Source of the DNA: Christensenella sp. UBA1385
Lineage (GTDB): Bacteria > Bacillota > Clostridia > Christensenellales > Aristaeellaceae
Length of the DNA: 48,340 bases
NCBI GenBank assembly: GCA_002305755.1
Contig: DBQV01000019.1
Coordinates: forward strand, 2,174-50,513
Reading direction: 5' to 3'
Each line of letters opens with the position of its first letter. The first letter of the stretch is position 1. A program made the translations under genes and the position numbers. Positions 37,779 to 46,366 of the stretch are shown here, piece after piece. The notes under the pieces were generated by a model that searched no databases, had not been told where the DNA came from, and worked only from the letters and a program-made list of their open reading frames with translations.

Positions 37779-38865
37779 GAGCGCGCCTTTTTCGCGGCTG
37801 CACATCGTGCAGCGCGGCGACCTGAGCGGAGCGAAGACCTCCCTGTACAGACTGCTGGCCGTGGTCGGCGCGCTGACGACGGGCGGGCTCTTTCTGCTGG
37901 CGCTGGGCTTCAACCCCCTCAGCGTGTACTGGACCATGCTTTCCGGCTCCCTTGGCAGCAGCGGCATGCAGAAAGAGACCATCAAGCTGATGATCCCGCT
38001 GTGCCTGACCACGCTGGGCGTCGTTCTGGCCTTCAAAATGAAGTTCTGGAACATCGGCGCGGAGGGGCAGATCTGCGCCGGAGCCATCGCGGCCAGTTAC
38101 TTTGCCTACTTCCATAACGACCTGCCCTCCCCGCTGCTGCTCACCCTAATGGCGGCCGCGTCCATTCTGGCGGGCGGGCTCTGGGGGCTGATCCCCGCGC
38201 TGTTCAAGACGCGCTATGGCACCAACGAGACGCTCTTCACGCTGATGCTCAACTACATCGTGCTCCATTTCATCACCTACCTGCGCGAGGGCCCCTGGCG
38301 CAACCCGGAGGGCGGCTTCGCGGCCATGCCCCGCTTTACCAAGCAGGCCCGGCTGCCCGAGCTGCCCATCCCCGGCATCGGCAACGTGCATATCGGCTGG
38401 GTGGTGATGCTGGCGACGGTGGTCTTCTTGTTTATCTACCTGCGCTACACCAAGCACGGCTATGAGCTGACGGTGGTGGGCGAGAACGAGCGCACCGCGC
38501 GCTACGCGGGCATGCCCGTCAAAAAGATCATCCTGCGCACCATGATGATGTCGGCCGGGCTCTGCGGCCTGGTGGGGATGCTGCAGGTGTCGGGGCCCGA
38601 CCGGCAGCTGACCGATGCCGTTGCCAACGGGCGAGGCTTTACCGCGGTGTCCATCGCCTGGCTGGCCCGCCTCTCGCCATTTGGCGTGATGGTTGTCAGC
38701 TTCCTGTTCAGCGTGATGCAAAAAGGCTGCAGCATGATGCAGACCGAGTACCGCATCCCTTCCTCCATGTCCGACATCCTGCAGGGCATCATTCTGTTTT
38801 TCGTGCTGGGCAGCGAGTTTTTCATCCGCTACCGCATCGCGCTGCAAAAGGAGGCCAAAGCATGA
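37771..38865 (+). CDS. nucleoside-type ABC transporter permease (first)
   Basis: 364 residues from the ATG at 37771, with AAGGAGG six bases upstream; an ATG at 37765 lies too near the site. BPD_transp_2 family with about nine spans. Seen: FKMKFWNIGAEGQICAGAIAA, the conserved GxxxF/W-N-I-G-xEGQ motif of these permeases, and GENERTARYAGMPVKKIILRTMMMSAGLCGLVG. Pairs with the next permease in the membrane complex. The stop overlaps it as ATGA. Confidence 0.93.
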   Translation: MPKSAPFSRLHIVQRGDLSGAKTSLYRLLAVVGALTTGGLFLLALGFNPLSVYWTMLSGSLGSSGMQKETIKLMIPLCLTTLGVVLAFKMKFWNIGAEGQICAGAIAASYFAYFHNDLPSPLLLTLMAAASILAGGLWGLIPALFKTRYGTNETLFTLMLNYIVLHFITYLREGPWRNPEGGFAAMPRFTKQARLPELPIPGIGNVHIGWVVMLATVVFLFIYLRYTKHGYELTVVGENERTARYAGMPVKKIILRTMMMSAGLCGLVGMLQVSGPDRQLTDAVANGRGFTAVSIAWLARLSPFGVMVVSFLFSVMQKGCSMMQTEYRIPSSMSDILQGIILFFVLGSEFFIRYRIALQKEAKA

Positions 38866-39827
38866 GCTTCTGGAGCCAACTGCTCGCATTTCTCTATGCC
38901 GCCATCCTGGCGAGCGTGCCGCTGCTGTACGGCACGCTGGGCGAGATCCTGATCGAAAAGGCCGGCAACCTGAACCTGGGCGTGGAGGGCATGATGTATC
39001 TGGGGGCCATCATGGGTTTCATGGGGGGCTTCCTGTTTGACAGCGCGCTGATGGCCATCCTCTTCGCCTTCCTGGCCGGTATGCTGGGCGCGGCCATCTA
39101 CGCCTTCATGACCGTCACGCTCAAGGCCAACCAGAACGTGACCGGCCTCACCCTCACCATCTTCGGCACCGGCATCGCCAATTTCATCGGCGAAACGCTC
39201 AAAGAGACCTATCCTGCCGGCATGACCTTTATCACCGACCGGGTCAAGCAGGTGCTGCTTCCGCTCCGGCTTGGCGCGCTGAGCGAAGTGCCCGTGGCGG
39301 GCAAGCTGCTGTTCAGCCACTCCATTTTCACCTACCTGGCCCTTGCGATCGCCGTGGCGATGGCCCTTTACCTGCGCTGCAGCCAGCAGGGCCTTAACCT
39401 GCGCGCGGTGGGCGAGAACCCCTCCGCGGCGGACGCCATGGGCATCCCCGTCAGCCGCTACAAGTATATCCACATTCTCATCGGCGGGGGCGTCTGCGGC
39501 CTGGGCGGGGCCTACATCTCGCTGGTGACGGCGGTGGGCAACTGGCAGCCCAACATCGTGGGCGGCCAGGGGTGGATCGCTCTGGCGCTGGTGATCTTCT
39601 CCTCCTGGAGCCCCGTCAAGGCGGTGCTCGGCGCCCTGATCTTCGGCGCGCTGAGCGTGCTCCGCCTCTACATCCCCAAGGATGTGCTCGACATCCCCGG
39701 CGCGCTTTTCTCCATGCTGCCCTTCATCGTCACCTGCCTGGTGCTGATCGTTTCCAGCATGAAGATGAAGCGCGAAAATCAGCAGCCCGCGGGCTGCGGC
39801 ATCAACTATTTCCGGGAGGAAAGGTGA
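38862..39827 (+). CDS. nucleoside-type ABC transporter permease (second)
   Basis: 321 residues, BPD_transp_2 family, about nine spans. The motif EKAGNLNLGVEGMMYLGA is the second-permease counterpart of the NIGAEGQ motif, and VGENPSAADAMGIPVSRYKYIHILIGGGVCGLGG matches the family. Translationally coupled to the first permease. With the binding protein and ATPase it completes a nucleoside importer. Confidence 0.93.
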   Translation: MSFWSQLLAFLYAAILASVPLLYGTLGEILIEKAGNLNLGVEGMMYLGAIMGFMGGFLFDSALMAILFAFLAGMLGAAIYAFMTVTLKANQNVTGLTLTIFGTGIANFIGETLKETYPAGMTFITDRVKQVLLPLRLGALSEVPVAGKLLFSHSIFTYLALAIAVAMALYLRCSQQGLNLRAVGENPSAADAMGIPVSRYKYIHILIGGGVCGLGGAYISLVTAVGNWQPNIVGGQGWIALALVIFSSWSPVKAVLGALIFGALSVLRLYIPKDVLDIPGALFSMLPFIVTCLVLIVSSMKMKRENQQPAGCGINYFREER

Positions 39828-39828
39828 T

Positions 39829-40386
39829 TTGCAGGCTCTGCTGGATACCATTGACACGCTGATGGCGCTCACGCCGCCGCTGCTTGCCATCGACGGCCCC
39901 TGCGGCGCGGGAAAATCCACGCTGGCGCGCCGCCTGAAAGAGCGGTACCCCGATGCGGAGATCATCCGCATGGATGACTTCTTCCTGCAGCCCGCCATGC
40001 GCACCGAGGAGAGGCTGAGCGAGCCCGGCGGCAATGTGGACCGCGAACGCTTTCTCGCGCAGGTATTGCTGCCCTTTTCCGAGGGGCGCGAGGTGACCTA
40101 TGATGTGTACAGCTGCCGCGATCAGTCGCTGACGCCGCGCAGGCTTGCCCGCGCGCCGCTTTACATCGTGGAGGGCTCCTACAGCCTGCACCCGGCGCTG
40201 CGGGGCTATTATGACCTCAGGATCTTTCTGGATGTCGATGCCGACACGCAGGCGGAACGCATCGTGAAGCGCGAAGGCGATCGGGCCCCGATCTTTTTCA
40301 GCCGCTGGATCCCGATGGAGAACCGCTATTTTGAGGCCTGCGGCGTGCGGGAATGCAGCGACTTCCTGCTGTCGAAAAACGATTAA
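39829..40386 (+). CDS. uridine-kinase-like P-loop protein
   Basis: 185 residues from a TTG start, with GGGAGG about 9 bases upstream, one base after the permease stop. P-loop at 23-31 (GPCGAGKST), then RMDDFFL, a metal/substrate motif of uridine kinase/phosphoribulokinase-like enzymes, and the Lid-like VKREGDRAPIFFSRWIPMENRYF. The context at the end of the nucleoside importer supports phosphorylation of an imported nucleoside or a related metabolite. It is shorter than classical uridine kinase, so the substrate is uncertain. Confidence 0.82.
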   Translation: MQALLDTIDTLMALTPPLLAIDGPCGAGKSTLARRLKERYPDAEIIRMDDFFLQPAMRTEERLSEPGGNVDRERFLAQVLLPFSEGREVTYDVYSCRDQSLTPRRLARAPLYIVEGSYSLHPALRGYYDLRIFLDVDADTQAERIVKREGDRAPIFFSRWIPMENRYFEACGVRECSDFLLSKND

Positions 40387-40390
40387 AAAC

Positions 40391-40419
40391 TTGATTCCCG
40401 CGATGCAAGGTTTTACAAT
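40391..40419 (+). promoter_or_regulatory. promoter of the ECF sigma operon
   Basis: TTGATT (40391-40396), 17-base spacer, TACAAT (40414-40419), about 40 bases before the start codon. Confidence 0.55.
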
Positions 40420-40461
40420 TGACGCGCGTTATATAGCTGAAGGGGCAGAATGGAGGCAGTG

Positions 40462-40977
40462 ATGGACGAACAGACAGATGCGGCCTCCCTTGTCGAGTCG
40501 CTGTACCTGCGTTTTGCCGACGACGTGCTGCGCGTCTGCTACTTCTATCTGGGAGACAGGGCCAAGGCGGAGGATGTCACGCAGGAGGTTTTCCTGAGGG
40601 TGATGGAGCGCAGGCCAGATCTGAAAGAAGGCAGTGAGAAATCCTGGCTTCTGAAGGTGGCGCTGAACATCTGCCGCGACATGTGGCGCAGCTCCTGGGC
40701 GCGGCGCGTGATACTCGGCAGCAAGCGGCTGGAGCTGATCCCCTCCGAAAGCGAGATCGACAGCCGAACGGAGAAAGAGGCGCTGATGCAGGCCATACAC
40801 AGCCTGCCCCCCGACGTAAAGGAAGTGTTTCTGCTGTTTTACTATCAGCGTTTCAGCATCGATCAGATCGCGGAAATGCTCGGCACGCAGCCGGGCACGA
40901 TATCCAGCCGCCTGTCGCGCGGACGCAAAAAACTGAAGCAGTTGCTGGAGGAGGACGAATCGCAACATGAAGCTTGA
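40462..40977 (+). CDS. RNA polymerase sigma factor, ECF type
   Basis: 171 residues from the ATG at 40462, with GGAGG five bases upstream; an ATG at 40450 in the same frame has a weaker site and would add four residues. Sigma-70 region 2 spans about 10-85 (YLRFADDVLRVCYFYLGD, AEDVTQEVFLRVMER). Region 4 spans about 110-165 (LPPDVKEVFLLFYYQRFSIDQIAEMLGTQPGTISSRLSRGRKKL), the -35-binding helix-turn-helix. Regions 1.2, 3 are absent, as in ECF factors. The 3' end overlaps its membrane partner by 11 bases. Confidence 0.94.
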   Translation: MDEQTDAASLVESLYLRFADDVLRVCYFYLGDRAKAEDVTQEVFLRVMERRPDLKEGSEKSWLLKVALNICRDMWRSSWARRVILGSKRLELIPSESEIDSRTEKEALMQAIHSLPPDVKEVFLLFYYQRFSIDQIAEMLGTQPGTISSRLSRGRKKLKQLLEEDESQHEA

Positions 40978-41890
40978 GCAGCTTCCTCAAATCGCGGAAG
41001 AAGCCCTGGGCGGCCTCAAGGCCGACGAGGCGCTTTACCGCAAAATCAAGGGGCGGATGGACCGCCCCGCGCCGCGGCCCGTCTTCCCCCTGAAGCGGGC
41101 GGTGGCGCTGGCCTGCTCCTTGCTGCTGGTGGCGGGCCTTGGCCTGGCCGCGCTGGGCCGCCTGCCGTGGATCGGCAGCGATGTGCCGGAGATCACCACC
41201 CTGGCCGCCGGCGCATTGCCGGAAGGCGCGGCGCTGATGGCGCGCGATCTGCCCAAGGGCAGCATCCGTCTGGGCGAACCCGGTTCCGTGCCCGGCTATC
41301 AGGGCGTGTGGGCCAGGGCCTCGGGAGGCAACTTTCCCATGATCAGGGTTGGTGGGGCCTACTACCGCCTGCTCAGCAACCCCAGCTCCGTTTCAAGCAG
41401 CATGTTGGGCGTATCACTCGGCTCGGTGGAGGTGTTTACCGATGAGCCCGCGCTCGATTCCTCCGCGCAGACGCTGAGCAACATCGCCCCGGTCGGTGCC
41501 GCCGTGTCCGAGATCAGCGGCATGTCCGGCACGGCGGTCGCGGCCGAAGTGGACGGCAAGCTGCGCGTGTTCCAGCGCGTCAGCTTCAGCGGCAACGCGC
41601 TGCTGGGCGGCGAGAGCCTCTCCTCCACGCTGCGCGGCAACGTGGTCGGCCTGCAGCTCTCGGGCGTCGGCACGGTAACGGACGCCGCTCTGGTCTCCTC
41701 GCTGATGAGCACGCTGCTGGGTGAAGCCTCCTATCAGAGCGGCTCCACCCGTACCACGGACCAGGCCCTGCTGATACAGTATGACAACGGGCTGGTGCTG
41801 CAGATGGCGGTGAAGGGCAGCAGCCTGATCGCCTGCGGCACATGGAGCAACCCTTCCTTCTTCGACGCCTTCGCGAACGCCGTACAGTGA
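40967..41890 (+). CDS. membrane-bound putative anti-sigma factor
   Basis: 307 residues. A short cytoplasmic N-terminus (about 1-42, LPQIAEEALGGLKADEALYRKI), one membrane span at about 44-65 (AVALACSLLLVAGLGLAAL), and an exported C-terminal domain of about 240 residues rich in Ser, Gly and Ala with no recognised fold. Position directly after an ECF factor with an 11-base overlap and this topology make an anti-sigma role likely. No HxxxCxxC zinc motif is seen, so it is not a ZAS-type anti-sigma factor. The outer domain probably senses a cell-surface condition; this is inference. Confidence 0.7.
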   Translation: MKLEQLPQIAEEALGGLKADEALYRKIKGRMDRPAPRPVFPLKRAVALACSLLLVAGLGLAALGRLPWIGSDVPEITTLAAGALPEGAALMARDLPKGSIRLGEPGSVPGYQGVWARASGGNFPMIRVGGAYYRLLSNPSSVSSSMLGVSLGSVEVFTDEPALDSSAQTLSNIAPVGAAVSEISGMSGTAVAAEVDGKLRVFQRVSFSGNALLGGESLSSTLRGNVVGLQLSGVGTVTDAALVSSLMSTLLGEASYQSGSTRTTDQALLIQYDNGLVLQMAVKGSSLIACGTWSNPSFFDAFANAVQ

Positions 41891-41907
41891 TTCTCCTCGG
41901 CAACGCG

Positions 41908-41951
41908 AAAACATCCCCGGATGCCGTCTGAAGCAGCCGGGGATGTTTTTT
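41908..41951. terminator. bidirectional terminator between sigma operon and helicase
   Basis: AAAACATCCCCGG (41908-41920) pairs with CCGGGGATGTTTT (41937-41949). Ts follow on the plus strand and As precede it, so it can serve the converging genes on both sides. Confidence 0.9.
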
Positions 41952-41960
41952 AGAACGATC

Positions 41961-43133
41961 TCAGATATTCTCGAAGAAGGGCTCGTTGTCCGCCGTGCAG
42001 AGGATATCGTCCTCGTTGAAGTGCAGCGGCGTGGGTTCGCCCTTGATGTAGCGCAGGATCTCGTTCATCCTGACGCTTTCCTGATAAGTCATCATCGTGA
42101 AGGCGACGCCGTGCTTGCGCGCCCGGCCCGTGCGGCCGATCCGGTGGGTGTAATACTCGTTCTCATTGGGCAGGTCGTAGTTGATGACCGCCTCCACATC
42201 GTACACATCGATGCCGCGGGCCGCCACATCGGTAGCCACCAGGATGGGAAACCTGCCCCGCTTGTAATTGTTCATGATGACGGTGCGCTTGCTCTGGGGG
42301 ATATCGCCGTGCAGCGCTTCCGCGTGATAGCCCTGTTTCTGCAGCCTGTCCGCCAGCTTCTGGGCCATATACTTGGTATTGGCAAAGATCATCACCCGCC
42401 GGAACTCGTCGCTGTCCAGCAGATAGGAAAGCCTGTCCAGCTTCTCCTCCCTTGTCACCTCAATGGTGTACTGCGTGATCTGCGGTTTGTTCTCCTCGGT
42501 GGCCTCCACATAGATCTCAATGGGCTCCTGCTGAAATTTCCAGGAGATGGTCTGCACGTCCTGGTTGGTGGTGGCAGAAAACATGACCAGCTGTCTGCCG
42601 GCGGGCACGGACTCGATGATATGGGTTACGTCCTTGACAAAACCCATTTTGAGCATCTCATCCGCTTCGTCGATCACCATGGTATGCACCTGATCCAGCC
42701 GCAGCATGCCCCTGTTCATCAGATCGATCAGTCGGCCAGGCGTGGCCACCACGATCTGGGGCTTCTGCTTCAGCTGATTCAGCTGCTTGGCGATGGGCTG
42801 ACCTCCGTAGAGCGTAGCCACGCGCACCTTGGGAATGAAGTGAGCCAGGTTTTTGAGCTCATCGGCGATCTGCAGCGCCAGCTCGCGTGTGGGAGCCAGC
42901 ACCACCTCCTGCACCCGCTCCTCCGTCAGGCTGATATATTCCAGCATCGGGATGCCGAAGGCTATGGTCTTGCCCGTGCCGGTAGGGGCGATGCCGATGA
43001 TGTCCTTCCCCGCCATCATGGGCGGAATGGTTTCCTTCTGTACCGTGGTCGGGGCCTTGAAGCCCATGCTTTCCAGCGCCTTCAGTATATCCACGGACAG
43101 GTCAAGCTCTTCGAATTCTTTTGAGTAAGCCAA
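41961..43133 (-). CDS. DEAD-box RNA helicase (CshA-like)
   Basis: 390 residues. The motifs are in order: Q motif near 8-33, motif I APTGTGKT (49-56; Pro replaces the usual Gln before Thr), PTRELALQ, TPGR, DEAD (155-158), SAT (186-188), ATDVAARGID and HRIGRTGR. There is almost no C-terminal extension, so it is a short core helicase. Such enzymes unwind mRNA or rRNA helices in decay and ribosome assembly. Strong promoter upstream, terminator shared with the converging sigma operon. Confidence 0.95.
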   Translation of the reverse strand: MAYSKEFEELDLSVDILKALESMGFKAPTTVQKETIPPMMAGKDIIGIAPTGTGKTIAFGIPMLEYISLTEERVQEVVLAPTRELALQIADELKNLAHFIPKVRVATLYGGQPIAKQLNQLKQKPQIVVATPGRLIDLMNRGMLRLDQVHTMVIDEADEMLKMGFVKDVTHIIESVPAGRQLVMFSATTNQDVQTISWKFQQEPIEIYVEATEENKPQITQYTIEVTREEKLDRLSYLLDSDEFRRVMIFANTKYMAQKLADRLQKQGYHAEALHGDIPQSKRTVIMNNYKRGRFPILVATDVAARGIDVYDVEAVINYDLPNENEYYTHRIGRTGRARKHGVAFTMMTYQESVRMNEILRYIKGEPTPLHFNEDDILCTADNEPFFENI

Positions 43134-43209
43134 ATAACTACCTCTCTTACATCACATGGGCAGCCATGGCCGCCCTCCATCATTCAAGGCTCAAAACAAG
43201 CCGGATTAT

Positions 43210-43239
43210 ATTATAGGCGGCTGAGGTAAAGGCTGTCAA
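43210..43239 (-). promoter_or_regulatory. promoter of the DEAD-box helicase gene
   Basis: On the minus strand TTGACA (43239-43234) and TATAAT (43215-43210), both perfect, are 18 bases apart. Leader of about 70 bases. Confidence 0.8.
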
Positions 43240-43293
43240 ATACTCGACAAAAGGAGGCGCTTGCGGTATCATGAAAACACTGCAAAGGGGGGT

Positions 43294-43773
43294 ATGAGCT
43301 TGTATACTCAGGAGGATTTCACAGCCGTCAGCGCGCAGGTGAAGCATCGCCTGATCCGATATCTGGTGCCCGTCGCCGCCGCGCTGGCACTGCTGGTCGT
43401 TTCCTTTATCATCAGGATGCAGTGGCTCTCCATTCTGCTGCTCATTCTGGCGGGGGCGCTGGCCATTTTCCTGTGGGATGTATACCTGTCCCCCGTTCTG
43501 GCTTACAGGCGTTTTCTGCGCGATCTGCTGGCAGGGCACAAGCGGGAGTACAGCGGCAGCTTCCGCGGATTTGAAAGCAGCGAGGTGACCCGTGAGGGCG
43601 TGCCTTGCCGCGCCTTCCTGCTCAATGTGGGAGACCCTGCCGATGAAAAGGACGATCGTCTGCTGTATTGGGATGCCTATCTCCCTCTGCCTGACTGGCG
43701 GGAGGGCATGGCGCTGTGGGTGTCCACCTTCGACAAATCCGTCTGTGAATGGCAAGCGCGGGAGCAAGCATGA
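43294..43773 (+). CDS. small membrane protein of unknown function
   Basis: 159 residues from the ATG at 43294, which follows AAAGGGGGG; a TTG at 43261 in frame has no such site. Two close membrane spans (about 22-38 and 42-61: LVPVAAALALLVVSFII, LSILLLILAGALAIFLW) with a cytoplasmic domain of about 95 residues after them, with no recognised motif. The stop overlaps the PAP2/DgkA fusion gene (ATGA), so it may assist that enzyme. Confidence 0.75.
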   Translation: MSLYTQEDFTAVSAQVKHRLIRYLVPVAAALALLVVSFIIRMQWLSILLLILAGALAIFLWDVYLSPVLAYRRFLRDLLAGHKREYSGSFRGFESSEVTREGVPCRAFLLNVGDPADEKDDRLLYWDAYLPLPDWREGMALWVSTFDKSVCEWQAREQA

Positions 43774-44822
43774 TCGCCAGACCTGACAAGACCTTGAGGG
43801 GCCGGAAGGGCCCCATGAGGATCAAGTGGATCGCGGCGCTGCTGTGTGTGGCCGCGTTCTTTTTCATAGCTTATCATATCAGCCGCCTGCAAAGCCTGGA
43901 TGAAAAGGTGTCTCTCGCGGTAGCTTCACTGCGCGCGCCCGGCCTGACGGCGCTCATGAAGGGGGTCACCGCCCTGGCCGGGCCGCCTGCGCTGGCGGCA
44001 GGCAGCGTGCTGCTTGCCCTGCTTATCAGGCAGCGCAGAAAGTGGCTCTCCATCTTCATGAACCTTGCCATCTGCATCACTCTGAACCTGGGCCTGAAGC
44101 AGTTATATGCCCGTCCCCGCCCGGTCATCATCCCGCCGCTGGTGACGGAGGGCGGCTTCAGCTTTCCCAGCGGCCACAGCATGGCTTCCGCGGCCTTCTA
44201 TGGCTTCATCATCTACCTGATCTCTCAATCCGAGATGAAACCGGCCATTAAGCGCGCCTTTTCCGCCCTGATTCTGCTGCTGATCGCGCTGATCGGCTTC
44301 AGCCGCATCTATCTGGGCGTGCACTACCTGTCGGACGTGATCGGCGGCTTCCTGATCTCCGGGCTGTATCTCGTGGTCTTCACGGCCTTTGTCAACGCCT
44401 ATATCGACCATGATGAAACCCTCAGCGACCGGCTGGCCGGCAAGGGGAGCCAGAACGACCTGCTCCACAGCTTTGCCCACGCCTTCGACGGCATACTGTA
44501 CGCCCTCAAGGCAGAGCGCAATCTGGTGATCCACTTCGCGATGGCCGCGCTGGTGACCGCGATGGCTTTCACGCTGCAGTGCAGTGCCGCCGAGTGGTAC
44601 ATCCTTCTGATTCTTTTTGGTCTGGTGATCGGCAGCGAGCTGATCAACACTGCCATCGAAACGGTGGTCAACCTCGTCACGCCGGAATACCACGAGCTGG
44701 CTAAGCTGGCCAAGGACACCGCCGCCGGTGCGGTGCTGGTCATCGCCGTTGCCGCCGCCCTGATCGGCCTGACCATCTTCGTGCCCAAGCTGTGGGCGCT
44801 GGCCGTGCAGAACTTCTTCTAA
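43770..44822 (+). CDS. PAP2 lipid phosphatase fused to DgkA-type lipid kinase
   Basis: 350 residues from the ATG at 43770. N-terminal half (1-225): PAP2 superfamily with its three motifs, KQLYARPRP (Lys110, Arg115, Arg117), FPSGHS (133-137, His136) and SRIYLGVHYLSD (Arg179, His185, Asp189). C-terminal half (about 230-345): DAGK_prokar domain with KAERNLVIHF, SELINTAIE (Glu290, Asn293, Glu297) and PEYHELAKLAKD (Lys315, Asp316), three spans. Bacillota DgkA homologues phosphorylate undecaprenol; PAP2 enzymes remove phosphate from undecaprenyl diphosphate or phosphatidate. One chain thus holds opposing lipid phosphatase and kinase activities. All expected catalytic residues appear intact in both halves. 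Confidence 0.9.
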   Translation: MIARPDKTLRGRKGPMRIKWIAALLCVAAFFFIAYHISRLQSLDEKVSLAVASLRAPGLTALMKGVTALAGPPALAAGSVLLALLIRQRRKWLSIFMNLAICITLNLGLKQLYARPRPVIIPPLVTEGGFSFPSGHSMASAAFYGFIIYLISQSEMKPAIKRAFSALILLLIALIGFSRIYLGVHYLSDVIGGFLISGLYLVVFTAFVNAYIDHDETLSDRLAGKGSQNDLLHSFAHAFDGILYALKAERNLVIHFAMAALVTAMAFTLQCSAAEWYILLILFGLVIGSELINTAIETVVNLVTPEYHELAKLAKDTAAGAVLVIAVAAALIGLTIFVPKLWALAVQNFF

Positions 44823-44877
44823 GCCTCCACGCCCGTCTTTGCTCAGCAAAAAGCGCTTAGTGACTGAAGGGACCTTA

Positions 44878-45354
44878 GAGCCTGTTCACTACATTGACTT
44901 TATATGTTGATGTGAAAAAACAATATGATGCAGATTATACAAGAGCAATATGAGAAGATAGCAAAATATATTCCGATACAAAAGAGAAACGTCAGGATGA
45001 CCAATGATCTCCAACGGATCATTACAATCTTATATGTTGAAGAAAATGACTGCAAATGGAAGGCATTGTTGAGAACCTATGAAAATTGGCATACAATCTA
45101 CATTTGTATGAAGCGGTATTCTCCTTTGGATCGTATATACGAGGATGACATCATGCGATCTGCTTTCGGAAAACTTGACCGTACTCCAACTGTTCCCCCA
45201 AAGTGAAATCGCACTTATTCTTCCGAAGAATCAAACGTTTTCGATGAGTCTTCACACATACGACAAGTTGGATGTTATTTTTGCAGGCTTTATCTCTTTC
45301 TTTATGACTGTTGATGCATTAGTGCGAAAAGAACCTAAATAAGGGGGCGACAGC
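44878..45354 (+). mobile_element. IS5-family insertion sequence remnant
   Basis: AT-richer segment with two transposase fragments. A left end is suggested by GAGCCTGTTC at 44878, similar to IS5/IS427-group ends; a matching right end was not found. Only the two outer parts of a transposase are left, so the element is dead. Confidence 0.6.
44925..45342 (+). pseudogene. transposase, internally deleted (IS5 family, DUF4096-type)
   Basis: The frame at 44925-45206 encodes an N-terminal transposase part: YEKIAKYIPIQKRNV, then ILYVEENDCKWKALL and ENWHTIYICMKRYSP, the DUF4096 pattern of IS5/IS427 transposases. The frame at 45145-45342 gives a C-terminal-like part, SLHTYDKLDVIFAGFISFF, matching the usual TRYDKL...F ending of these enzymes. 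The catalytic DDE core between them is missing and the frame changes, so the gene is a deletion and frameshift remnant. Confidence 0.7.
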
Positions 45355-46233
45355 ATGGAACTCAACTATTTAAAGGAATTTCTTGTCCTTGTAGAAACAA
45401 GATATTATGCTGAAGCAGCAGAAAAGCTCTTCATTTCTCCGTCATCTCTGACAAGGCACGTTCAGGCTTTGGAAAAAGAACTCGGTAAGCCTGTCTTTGT
45501 TCGGACATCAAGGAAAGTTGCGTTGACGGATTTTGGAAAAGCATTTCTGCCCTATGCGAAAAAAATCATTAGCGTTCAGGAAGACTATTCTACGAATCTC
45601 TTAATAAAAATGCGTCGCGATGAAAAAATCATTGTCGGCTATATGGGAGGCGTATCGCTATATGACACGAGTTCTCAAATAGCAAGATTCAAGCGTAATA
45701 ATCCTGATATCGAGCTGGAATATATTCAGATCAGACCCGAATGGCAATTTGACATGCTTCGAGACAATGTGATCGACTTTCTATTGACCGGAGAGGATAT
45801 TGTACCAAAAGATGAATTCAACTGTATAATCTGTGATCGAGATTATTTTGTGGCAGTTGTTCCCGCAACACATCCGCTTGCGAATAAAGAACATATTGAT
45901 TTATCGGAATTACGTGGGGAAAAGCTTGCGCTTATGGCCCCATTGGCGGATGCGGAAGGTGCTTTTATGACCTGCTGCAAGAATGCAGGGCTTCAGCCGG
46001 ATTTTGCCGTGGTTGATGTCAATAATATTATAGATCACGCAGCGATCGGCGGCAAAGTGGTCATCATGGCAAAGAAGCCCGCAGATTTCTTTGCGGACCG
46101 TTTTGTTTCGGTCATCGACATTGAACCCAAGCTCATCACAGAAATGGCACTGATCTACAGAAAGTCTCCGGCGCTATCTTCAAAGGAGAAACGTTTTCTG
46201 GACTATTTTGAGACAGCCTCTGCGGAAGAGTAA
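45355..46233 (+). CDS. LysR-type transcriptional regulator
   Basis: 292 residues; AAGGGGG lies about 7 bases before the ATG. HTH at 1-60 (YLKEFLVLVETRYYAEAAEKLFISPSSLTRHVQALEKELGKPVF; only the pattern matters), then the effector-binding domain. It lies upstream of two Gfo/Idh/MocA oxidoreductase genes on the same strand, with a terminator between. AT-richer codon use than the neighbours to the left suggests recent arrival. It is not closely alike to the LysR at 14330-15241. Confidence 0.92.
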   Translation: MELNYLKEFLVLVETRYYAEAAEKLFISPSSLTRHVQALEKELGKPVFVRTSRKVALTDFGKAFLPYAKKIISVQEDYSTNLLIKMRRDEKIIVGYMGGVSLYDTSSQIARFKRNNPDIELEYIQIRPEWQFDMLRDNVIDFLLTGEDIVPKDEFNCIICDRDYFVAVVPATHPLANKEHIDLSELRGEKLALMAPLADAEGAFMTCCKNAGLQPDFAVVDVNNIIDHAAIGGKVVIMAKKPADFFADRFVSVIDIEPKLITEMALIYRKSPALSSKEKRFLDYFETASAEE

Positions 46234-46265
46234 TTCTTTTATACGAAACCGATTTTTATCATGTT

Positions 46266-46302
46266 CCATCGTTGCGGAATGCGCAACGATGGCGTTTTTT
46301 TT
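46266..46302 (+). terminator. intrinsic terminator after the LysR gene
   Basis: CCATCGTTGCG (46266-46276) and CGCAACGATGG (46282-46292), loop GAATG, followed by CG and eight T. Confidence 0.92.
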
Positions 46303-46366
46303 GGGTTTGCTCATGTGTTCTCCAAATTGTAACTTACAAATTGAAATACGATGAGGAGGTTTCTCC

